24,917 nt of DNA from Bacteroidales bacterium. GTDB taxonomy: Bacteria; Bacteroidota; Bacteroidia; Bacteroidales; Dysgonomonadaceae. The translations under genes and the position numbers were made by a program. The stretch lies in the NCBI GenBank assembly GCA_012841425.1, contig DUUR01000178.1:1-24917 (forward strand), given 5' to 3'. This document shows positions 8,657 through 15,732 of the stretch, one piece after another; position 1 is the first letter of the stretch; every line of letters starts with the position of its first letter. The notes under the pieces were generated by a model. It saw only the letters and a program-made list of their open reading frames with translations, did no database searches and was not told the DNA's origin.

Positions 8657-9694
8657 CTATTCGTTAAACAAAATATTCAAGTCCATATAAACCGGAAGGT
8701 GATCGCTGAATCCCCCATTGTAACGTGGACCAATATTAGTCCTAAATGGTTTTGTTCCGTAGTATTTTTTGTCATTCTCTAGTAAGAAGCTCTCACTGTA
8801 TATATAAGCTTTGCAGTCTTTTACATAAGTTGAATTATCAATGTTCAATAGTCTACCGTTAACTATAAACTGATCAATTACACTCCAAACTCCTTGGTAT
8901 TTATATGTGCCATATTCAGATTCTTTCTTGTTTAGAAACGAGAGGTTATACAGTTTATTGCTGGTGATCTCTTTGTTTATTTGATTTGCTTTAAGAACGT
9001 ACAACAGACTTTTATCTTCTGGTTCATCATTAAAATCTCCCATAATAACTAAATTAGGTTTAGTCCGAATAGAAAGTATGCTATCAGTCCTATTTTTTAA
9101 AACTTGTGCCGACTCAATTCTTGCTTGTTCAGTTTCGAGTTTACCAGAAGTTCTAGAAGGAAAATGATTCACGAAAACGTCCAAAGTGTCATTGTTTGCG
9201 AGAGTACCTACGGCATGTAATATATTTCTTGTTGGTCTAATTCTCTCATCTCTAAACTTGATTTCATACTCAGTGTGCTCTATGAGTTTAAACTGATGTT
9301 GTTGATATAGAAGCGCAACATCAATACCTCTCTCATCAGGTGAATTAGTGATTATAAAGTCATATCCCTGCACACTCAAAGCCGAGCATTTAGTAAGGTC
9401 ATACAAAACAGAATCATTTTCTATCTCACACAACCCCACTAATGCTGGTGAATACATACCCCCAACAGCTGTTATTACTTTAGTGATACTTTTCAACTTC
9501 TCCCTATACTTCCATTCGTTCCATCGCATAAAGCCGTCAGGAAGGAAGTCGTTATCATCTTTTAGAGGATCGTCATGAACATCAAAAAGATTTTCTACAT
9601 TATAAAACAGTACTCTAAAATTGTTTTGAGATGCAACCTCCGTGAGAGAGATACAGAGTAAAAAAAATATTATATGAAGTCTTAGATCAAACAA
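8657..9694 (-). CDS. Secreted endonuclease/exonuclease/phosphatase family protein
   Basis: A 345-residue exported protein of the DNase I-like phosphoesterase fold. A signal peptide with a hydrophobic core (about residues 5-18) ends near ASQ. The fold's active-site blocks follow in order: FYNVENLFD with the metal-site asparagine, LCEIEND with the metal-binding glutamate, NHFPSR with a catalytic histidine, GDFNDEPED with the Asp/Asn pair, and FSDHLPVY with the terminal Asp-His. All residues needed for hydrolysis appear present. Substrates in this superfamily range from nucleic acids to phospholipids and sugar phosphates, and nothing here picks one. It begins 13 bases after pepD ends, so it is probably cotranscribed with it. 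Confidence 0.88.
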   Translation of the reverse strand: MFDLRLHIIFFLLCISLTEVASQNNFRVLFYNVENLFDVHDDPLKDDNDFLPDGFMRWNEWKYREKLKSITKVITAVGGMYSPALVGLCEIENDSVLYDLTKCSALSVQGYDFIITNSPDERGIDVALLYQQHQFKLIEHTEYEIKFRDERIRPTRNILHAVGTLANNDTLDVFVNHFPSRTSGKLETEQARIESAQVLKNRTDSILSIRTKPNLVIMGDFNDEPEDKSLLYVLKANQINKEITSNKLYNLSFLNKKESEYGTYKYQGVWSVIDQFIVNGRLLNIDNSTYVKDCKAYIYSESFLLENDKKYYGTKPFRTNIGPRYNGGFSDHLPVYMDLNILFNE

Positions 9695-9707
9695 TTTAAC
9701 AGCTTTT

Positions 9708-11171
9708 CTACTCCTCTTCTGGCAGATTCTCTAAAATCTTTACTAGATAATCCCAGAATTTACCTACTGATGATATTTTCATTTTTTCATCAGGAGAATG
9801 CACATCTGTCATATCAGGTCCAATTGAAATCATATCAAGATTAGGATATTTCTCTAGAAACAGTCCACATTCAAGTCCAGCATGAATTGCTTTTACTTTA
9901 GGGTCTTTGTTATAAAGTTTCTTGTATTCATCTTGTGCAACTTTCAATAATTCCGAATCGGGATTTGGTTGCCAGCCAGGGTATCCTTCGTTATTAACAA
10001 TCTTAGCGCCTGCCAATTCAAATACAGAAGAAACCATATTTACGATATATTTTTTTTGCGATTCAGAAGAGCTGCGTTGACTAGTTCCAACTTCAATCTT
10101 CTGGCCTGGAAGCATTTTTATAGAAGCTAGGTTGGTAGAGGTTTCTACTAGTCCTGGAATATCTTCACTCATGCCTATAACGCCATGTGGACAGGCATAT
10201 AGAGCAAGAATGAGACGTTCGGTTGCACCTTTGTTTATAACTTTTGATGGTATCTGTACAGACTCCATCTGAATGTCGATATTTGACTCGGTATGTTTAA
10301 GTTCTTCTTGTATATCGGCAAGGAAGTTATTTAGCTTCACCCGTATTTCTTCTTTATATTTTTCTTTAACCCCCAATATTGCATTAGCCTCGCGGGGTAT
10401 AGCATTATGCAAGTTGCCCCCTCCAATTTTAGAAAGCCTCATGCCATATTTTTTTCTCGTAAGTGAATGAAGAAACCTCGTAATAATCTTATTAGCATTT
10501 CCAAAGCCTTTATCTATGTCACTTCCAGAGTGTCCGCCGCGCAATCCTTTGACTTTAATTTCAAACCAGAAATATTTTTTAGGAGAATCTTTTTCTTTGT
10601 ACTCAAAATAAGCTTTAGTACCTTTACCACCAGCGCATCCGATATAAATCTCTCCCTCTTCTTCAGTGTCAAGGTTTATGAGTAGACTGCCAGTAAGAAA
10701 GTTTTTCTCTAACGAATTAGCGCCAGTTAGTCCGGTCTCCTCATCAACAGTAAAAAGAGCTTCAATCTTGCCATGAGAAATATTGTCCGCAGCCAAAACT
10801 GCAAGTTCTGCAGCAACTCCAATTCCGTTATCAGCTCCTAAAGTAGTACCTTTTGCTTTTACCCAATCGCCATCAATAACAGTTTCTATTGGGTCGTTGT
10901 CAAAATCATGCTCAACGTCCGAATTTTTTTCACAAACCATATCAACATGTGATTGCAAAATAAGCGTTGGAAGTTTTTCTTTACCAGGCGTGGCCTCTTT
11001 TGTAATAATAATATTACCAGCTTTATCCTGTTTAGCATCAAGATTATGCTTCTTTGCGAATTCTAGCAGGTATGAAAGTATAGCTTCTTCTTTTTTAGAT
11101 GGTCTGGGTATCTGAGTAATGTCATAAAAGTAATTCCAGATAGCTGTAGGTTGTAAGTCTCTAATTGGCAT
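9708..11171 (-). CDS. pepD: Aminoacyl-histidine dipeptidase (M20 family, PepD)
   Basis: Cytosolic dizinc exopeptidase of clan MH that splits dipeptides such as Xaa-His. Its 487 residues match PepD length. Metal and catalytic positions are H75 and D77 (SHVDMVCEKN), D114 (GADNGIG), E144/E145 (DEETGLTGA), D168 and H458 (DVHSPDE). From H75 through D168 these sit five residues before the Vibrio PepD equivalents as I recall them (H80, D82, D119, E149/E150, D173). A lid/dimerisation domain occupies about 190-390. No signal peptide. It is the first gene of a two-gene minus-strand unit with the secreted phosphoesterase-fold protein. The leader holds a 16-bp tandem repeat. Confidence 0.95.
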   Translation of the reverse strand: MPIRDLQPTAIWNYFYDITQIPRPSKKEEAILSYLLEFAKKHNLDAKQDKAGNIIITKEATPGKEKLPTLILQSHVDMVCEKNSDVEHDFDNDPIETVIDGDWVKAKGTTLGADNGIGVAAELAVLAADNISHGKIEALFTVDEETGLTGANSLEKNFLTGSLLINLDTEEEGEIYIGCAGGKGTKAYFEYKEKDSPKKYFWFEIKVKGLRGGHSGSDIDKGFGNANKIITRFLHSLTRKKYGMRLSKIGGGNLHNAIPREANAILGVKEKYKEEIRVKLNNFLADIQEELKHTESNIDIQMESVQIPSKVINKGATERLILALYACPHGVIGMSEDIPGLVETSTNLASIKMLPGQKIEVGTSQRSSSESQKKYIVNMVSSVFELAGAKIVNNEGYPGWQPNPDSELLKVAQDEYKKLYNKDPKVKAIHAGLECGLFLEKYPNLDMISIGPDMTDVHSPDEKMKISSVGKFWDYLVKILENLPEEE

Positions 11172-11200
11172 AGTGTGTTTAATTTTTAAAAAAAATATAT

Positions 11201-11232
11201 AATCGTGTTGATATTTAATCGTGTTGATATTA
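11201..11232. repeat. Tandem direct repeat, 2 x 16 bp
   Basis: Two adjacent copies of a 16-base unit, 11201-11216 and 11217-11232, differ only in the last base (AATCGTGTTGATATTT/A). It lies 30 bases upstream of the pepD start and, if the proposed pepD promoter is right, within its untranslated leader. It may be a two-site operator or a simple slippage duplication. Confidence 0.8.
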
Positions 11233-11241
11233 ATTAAACCA

Positions 11242-11272
11242 TAAAAATAGTCGAAAAATGGGGGTTGTGCAA
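11242..11272 (-). promoter_or_regulatory. Possible pepD promoter
   Basis: On the minus strand TTG (11272-11270), a 20-base spacer and TATTTTTA (11249-11242) come close to TTG-N20-TAnnTTTG, with A in place of the last G. The implied leader is about 65 bases. Confidence 0.3.
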
Positions 11273-11324
11273 TAATTTTAGCATCTTTAATGACAATTTT
11301 AGCAGTCTAATTAGTTAATTCCAC

Positions 11325-11332
11325 TATCTTTG
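11325..11332 (+). promoter_or_regulatory. -7 element for the small protein-ompH-glycosyltransferase operon
   Basis: TATCTTTG fits TAnnTTTG and is 24 bases before the ATG at 11357. This also argues against the upstream TTG at 11330 as a start, since it would lie inside the promoter. Confidence 0.45.
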
Positions 11333-11356
11333 TTATTCAATTTAAAGGAATATATT

Positions 11357-11578
11357 ATGTTACAAACACTAATAATAGGTATAGCACTAGGTTTAATAGC
11401 CTTTTTATTAATGGGTGTTCGAGTTTTCTTCAAGAAGAATGGTGAATTCCCAAATACACATATCGGAGCTAGTAAAGCTATGCAGGATAGAGGTATAAGC
11501 TGTGCCACTTCACAAGATACAGAATATCGATTTAAGGAAAGTCCAGTAGTGAAATTATTAAAAAAAGAAAATTTATAA
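11357..11578 (+). CDS. Conserved 73-residue single-span membrane protein, function unknown
   Basis: One N-terminal transmembrane helix (about 3-22) is followed by a basic stop-transfer (RVFFKKNG) and a short soluble tail. The motif EFPNTHIGASKAMQDRGISC (29-48), then ATSQDTE, with a single cysteine at 48, is a pattern I know from small uncharacterised proteins across the Bacteroidota. The shape recalls NqrM, the Na+-NQR maturation factor, but the NqrM cysteine cluster is missing. The ATG at 11357 is preferred over the in-frame TTG at 11330, which overlaps a -7 element. The following ompH-like gene begins ten bases after its stop, so the two are cotranscribed. The tail probably faces the cytoplasm by the positive-inside rule. 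Confidence 0.8.
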   Translation: MLQTLIIGIALGLIAFLLMGVRVFFKKNGEFPNTHIGASKAMQDRGISCATSQDTEYRFKESPVVKLLKKENL

Positions 11579-11588
11579 ATATCCTCAA

Positions 11589-12215
11589 ATGAAGAGTTAC
11601 ACCAATTACATAGTTAGCGGAGTGCTAGCTGTAGCAGTTATTATTCTATTTATTCTGCAATTTAATTCTAATTCCAGTTCTAAAGAAGAAAATGGAAAAA
11701 ACCTTTCAGTTCTATTAAATGATTCTTCAATTACTTTGCCCGTTGCATTTGTAAACGTAGATTCACTTTTAGTAAACTATAATTTTGCAAAAGATCTAAA
11801 TGAATCGCTATTGAGAAAAGAAGAAAGCACACGTGCAACTCTAAACCAACGCGAAAATCAGATTAACTCAGCTGCACAAGAGTTTGAGCGTAAGCTACGC
11901 AACAACGCTTTTTTAAGTCAGGAGAGAGCACAGCAAGAGCAAGAGCGTATTATGAAAATGAATCAAGAGTATCAGCAGTTAGCTGAGCGCCTATCTCAAG
12001 AGTTTCTTATCGAGCAAAATAAGCTGAATCTTCAAATGGAAGACACCATAAAGGTTAGAATTGAGGAGTTTAATAAAACCCGTAACTACGAAATCATATT
12101 CAGTAATATTTCAACAAGTACACTTATTTACGCAAAAGATAAGTATGATGTAACAAACGAAGTTATACATTTCCTCAACAGTAAATATGGCCCCGCAACT
12201 GCTTCAGCAGAATAA
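11589..12215 (+). CDS. OmpH/Skp-like periplasmic chaperone-type protein
   Basis: A 208-residue envelope protein. An N-terminal hydrophobic segment (about 8-24, no convincing cleavage site) is a signal anchor or signal peptide. A serine/asparagine-rich linker and the strand LPVAFVNVDSLLVNYNFAKD (about 50-70) open the OmpH fold. A long charged, Gln/Glu-rich helical region (about 70-160) would form the Skp tentacle coiled coil, and a C-terminal strand segment (YEIIFSNISTSTLIYAKDKY) with DVTNEVI closes the domain. Skp-type trimers hold unfolded outer membrane proteins in the periplasm; such a role here is inferred from family. It lies between the 73-residue membrane protein and the glycosyltransferase; its reading frame is separated from the latter by one TAA and six codons. 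Confidence 0.85.
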   Translation: MKSYTNYIVSGVLAVAVIILFILQFNSNSSSKEENGKNLSVLLNDSSITLPVAFVNVDSLLVNYNFAKDLNESLLRKEESTRATLNQRENQINSAAQEFERKLRNNAFLSQERAQQEQERIMKMNQEYQQLAERLSQEFLIEQNKLNLQMEDTIKVRIEEFNKTRNYEIIFSNISTSTLIYAKDKYDVTNEVIHFLNSKYGPATASAE

Positions 12216-12233
12216 CAACAGGTTTCATTTAAT

Positions 12234-13391
12234 TTGAAGCACTGGTTGACATACTTGCAAAGGCATTATGGAAAGTATATCAATGCAAAATTTCCAAATA
12301 ATGTTAAAGCAGATATAATTGTAGTTATACCCTGCTATAATGAGTTAGATCTCATACATACCTTGCAAAATATAAAAGCCAGTAACAGGCCCAATGCAAA
12401 TATATTAATAGCAGTTATTATAAATTCTGGAGTAGATGCCAGTAATAACGTGTTATTGCAAAACCGCTCAACTTTCACCGAGGTTGAGCGGTTTGCTGTT
12501 TTAAATAACAATGACCACTTAATATATTTTCCATTGTTATGCGAGAATCTTCCCAAGAAGCATGCAGGGGTTGGATTAGCGCGGAAGATTGGAATGGACC
12601 TTGCAATTGATCATTTTTACTTAAATAATAATAGAAGAGGAGTGATTTTATCACTCGATGCAGACTGTGAAGTCTCCGACAACTTCTTCACTTCCATTTA
12701 CGAAGAGTTTAAAAGAAATGATAAGCTAAACGCCACAATTCAAAACTTTCATCACCGCGTAGAAGGTGATAATAAAGAAATTGAAAGCGCTATAAGGCAA
12801 TACGAGATGTACTTACGCTATTTCAGCAAGATGCTTAAGTATACAGGATTTCCTTATTATTATCATACTATAGGATCAGCATTTGCTGTTTCGGCCAATG
12901 CCTATGTACGAGTGGGAGGTATGGGAAGACAGCAGGGAGGCGAAGATTTTTACTTCTTACAAAAAGTATTTCAGCTTGGTCATATACGTGAGCTGCATCA
13001 AACCTATGTATATCCCATGGCCCGATTCTCAGATCGAGTTCCCTTTGGAACAGGGCCAGCTTTAGAGAAAATATTGGATGAGCCCGATAGAAAAATTAAG
13101 GTCTACTCAAAAGCTTCATTTTATCATTTGAGCTCACTCTTCAATATAAAAGATAGGCTCTTTAAAAAGAATGAAGATGAGATGGTGGACTTGCTAACAC
13201 AGCTTCATCCAGCTTTACAGAACTTTCTAAAAGAGGTGAATTTTATAGACAGCTTAAATGATTGCAACAATAACAGTTCAAATCTAAATAGTTACACCAA
13301 AAGATTCTTTCATCATTTCAACACCTTCAAAATAATAAAGTATCTAAACTATGTTCATCCCTCACCATTTTTATTTGAAACACTGCAATAA
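12234..13391 (+). CDS. Family 2 (GT-A) glycosyltransferase with TTG start
   Basis: A 385-residue soluble GT-A-fold enzyme with no membrane helix. IIVVIPCYNELD (28-39) is the nucleotide-binding front of GT2 enzymes. AGVGLARKIGMD (111-122) is the usual helix in this group, LDADCEVSDNF (141-151) carries the DxD metal site at 142-144, and GGEDFYFLQK supplies the ED acceptor/base motif. The first in-frame ATG lies at about residue 121, beyond the essential PCYNE block, so translation must begin earlier. TTG at 12234 is the first plausible start after the upstream in-frame TAA; TTG at 12246 or 12255 are alternatives. The sugar donor and acceptor cannot be predicted. The gene contains a strong inverted repeat at 12461-12494. 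Confidence 0.82.
   Translation: MKHWLTYLQRHYGKYINAKFPNNVKADIIVVIPCYNELDLIHTLQNIKASNRPNANILIAVIINSGVDASNNVLLQNRSTFTEVERFAVLNNNDHLIYFPLLCENLPKKHAGVGLARKIGMDLAIDHFYLNNNRRGVILSLDADCEVSDNFFTSIYEEFKRNDKLNATIQNFHHRVEGDNKEIESAIRQYEMYLRYFSKMLKYTGFPYYYHTIGSAFAVSANAYVRVGGMGRQQGGEDFYFLQKVFQLGHIRELHQTYVYPMARFSDRVPFGTGPALEKILDEPDRKIKVYSKASFYHLSSLFNIKDRLFKKNEDEMVDLLTQLHPALQNFLKEVNFIDSLNDCNNNSSNLNSYTKRFFHHFNTFKIIKYLNYVHPSPFLFETLQ
12461..12494. repeat. Perfect 12-bp inverted repeat inside the glycosyltransferase gene
   Basis: AAACCGCTCAAC (12461-12472) and its exact reverse complement GTTGAGCGGTTT (12483-12494) flank a 10-base loop. With one bulged A the stem extends by a further GC pair of bases. In RNA it would be a stable hairpin, unusual in a gene this AT-rich, and it is followed by TTTGCTGTTTT, though not by a true U-tract. 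Confidence 0.75.
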
Positions 13392-13459
13392 CATGTAGTG
13401 AATTACAATTATTTATTCAAAGCATTGCGTTAGCATATAGCAAATTACAGTTTTTTATT
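13381..13459. repeat. Degenerate direct repeat spanning the glycosyltransferase stop
   Basis: 13381-13417 and 13423-13459 align without gaps at 28 of 37 positions (CACTGCAATAAC.../CATTGCGTTAGC..., both ending in TTTATT or TTTTATT). The first copy includes the last codons of the glycosyltransferase; the second runs into the marC promoter. It looks like an old 42-bp tandem duplication. Confidence 0.5.
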
Positions 13460-13488
13460 TGATAATATGCCTTAAAATTGTATTTTTG
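13459..13488 (+). promoter_or_regulatory. marC promoter, Bacteroidota type
   Basis: TTG (13459-13461), a 19-base spacer and TATTTTTG (13481-13488) match TTG-N19-TAnnTTTG. The ATG follows about 50 bases later. Confidence 0.6.
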
Positions 13489-13538
13489 CACTCAAATTGT
13501 AACTATAAACTTTCTTTTTTCTAAATAAACTGTGATTC

Positions 13539-14141
13539 ATGAATATCGATATCCTTGAAATTATTAGTGCTTTTTTGGTCCTATTTGCTATAATAGATGC
13601 ACCAGGTTCGGTTCCTATTTTCTTAAATCTAAAAAGTAAAAATAGATCTATACATCCCGAGAAAGCTACACTATACTCATTAATTATCTTACTAGGGTTT
13701 CTGTTTGTAGGTGAGTGGCTTTTAAAATTATTTCAAGTTGATATCTCTGCTTTTGCTGTTGCTGGAGCAGTTGTTTTATTAATTATTTCTATAGAAATGA
13801 TATTTGGTGTTGAGATATTTAAGAATGACAACCCCTCTTCCGATAATTCATCAACTCTATTTCCTGTTGTTTTCCCATTAATAGCTGGTCCTGGTAGTTT
13901 TACAACTCTCCTTTCAATGAGGGCAGAGTATCAAACTATTAATATCATATTAGCTGTACTAGTTAATATGATTGTGGTGTATCTTGTGTTGAGATATCTC
14001 AGTGCAGTAAAAAAGCTACTTGGTGAAACAGGATCTTATATTCTCCGTAAATTTTTTGGAGTTATTCTAATGGCAATCTCTGTAAAACTTATCACTTCCA
14101 ATCTCAGCCAATTAATAGCAACCGTTAATGCCGTTGGTTAG
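13539..14141 (+). CDS. MarC family integral membrane protein
   Basis: A 200-residue inner membrane protein with about six hydrophobic helices in two groups of three around a polar centre (about 100-115). The family signatures are visible: FLVLFAIIDAPGSVPIFL near the N-terminus (DPxGxxPxFL-like), and FPLIAGPGSFTTLL near 112-125 (PLxAGPG). Once linked to antibiotic resistance, MarC proteins have no established transport substrate, so none is proposed. It has its own promoter and is a separate unit between the glycosyltransferase and enolase genes. Length and motifs are normal. Confidence 0.9.
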   Translation: MNIDILEIISAFLVLFAIIDAPGSVPIFLNLKSKNRSIHPEKATLYSLIILLGFLFVGEWLLKLFQVDISAFAVAGAVVLLIISIEMIFGVEIFKNDNPSSDNSSTLFPVVFPLIAGPGSFTTLLSMRAEYQTINIILAVLVNMIVVYLVLRYLSAVKKLLGETGSYILRKFFGVILMAISVKLITSNLSQLIATVNAVG

Positions 14142-14193
14142 ATAAGTAGTTTAAGTTCAGGTAGGAATATAATATTAATTATAGTTTAAAAGC

Positions 14194-14223
14194 TTGAATT
14201 TACAGGAAAAAATAGTATATTTG
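14194..14223 (+). promoter_or_regulatory. Enolase promoter, Bacteroidota type
   Basis: TTG (14194-14196), a 19-base spacer and TATATTTG (14216-14223) are a full match to the phylum consensus. The leader to the ATG at 14328 would be close to 100 bases and AT-rich. I see no recognised riboswitch fold in it. Confidence 0.65.
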
Positions 14224-14270
14224 CGTTCTCTACCAGCAAGGTTTTGTTTGCGTTTTTAGGTTATGTTTAG

Positions 14271-15611
<1,341 letters not shown>

Positions 15612-15635
15612 CTGATATACTGAATCTTATATATT

Positions 15636-15665
15636 AAAAACCACTCCATAAGGGGTGGTTTTTTT
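15636..15665 (+). terminator. Rho-independent terminator after eno
   Basis: The stem AACCACTCC (15639-15647) pairs with GGGGTGGTT (15652-15660) around an ATAA loop, with one G-T wobble. Flanking A and T runs lengthen it, and a run of seven T (15659-15665) follows. It begins 25 bases after the enolase stop. Confidence 0.88.
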
Positions 15666-15672
15666 GTTGGGC

Positions 15673-15680
15673 TACTTTTG
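15673..15680 (+). promoter_or_regulatory. -7 element for the membrane pyrophosphatase gene
   Basis: TACTTTTG fits TAnnTTTG and lies 52 bases before the ATG at 15733, just after the eno terminator. No TTG at proper spacing. Confidence 0.35.
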
Positions 15681-15732
15681 CATTATTTACAATATTTTTT
15701 GCATATTTGTAAAGAATCTAAATTGTCAGCCT

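Noticed and set aside
11589..13391. Read-through fusion of the OmpH-like protein and glycosyltransferase, which share a frame separated by one TAA
   Set aside because: The OmpH part is exported and the glycosyltransferase should be cytosolic, so a fusion would be in the wrong compartment; a separate TTG start is simpler.
14177..14192. AT palindrome TATAAT-ATTA-ATTATA upstream of eno
   Set aside because: Only A and T, weak stem, just before the promoter; expected often in DNA of this composition.
15655..15732. Upstream in-frame GTG start that would add 26 residues to the pyrophosphatase
   Set aside because: The GTG is inside the eno terminator stem and upstream of the likely -7 element; ATG 15733 gives the normal N-terminus.
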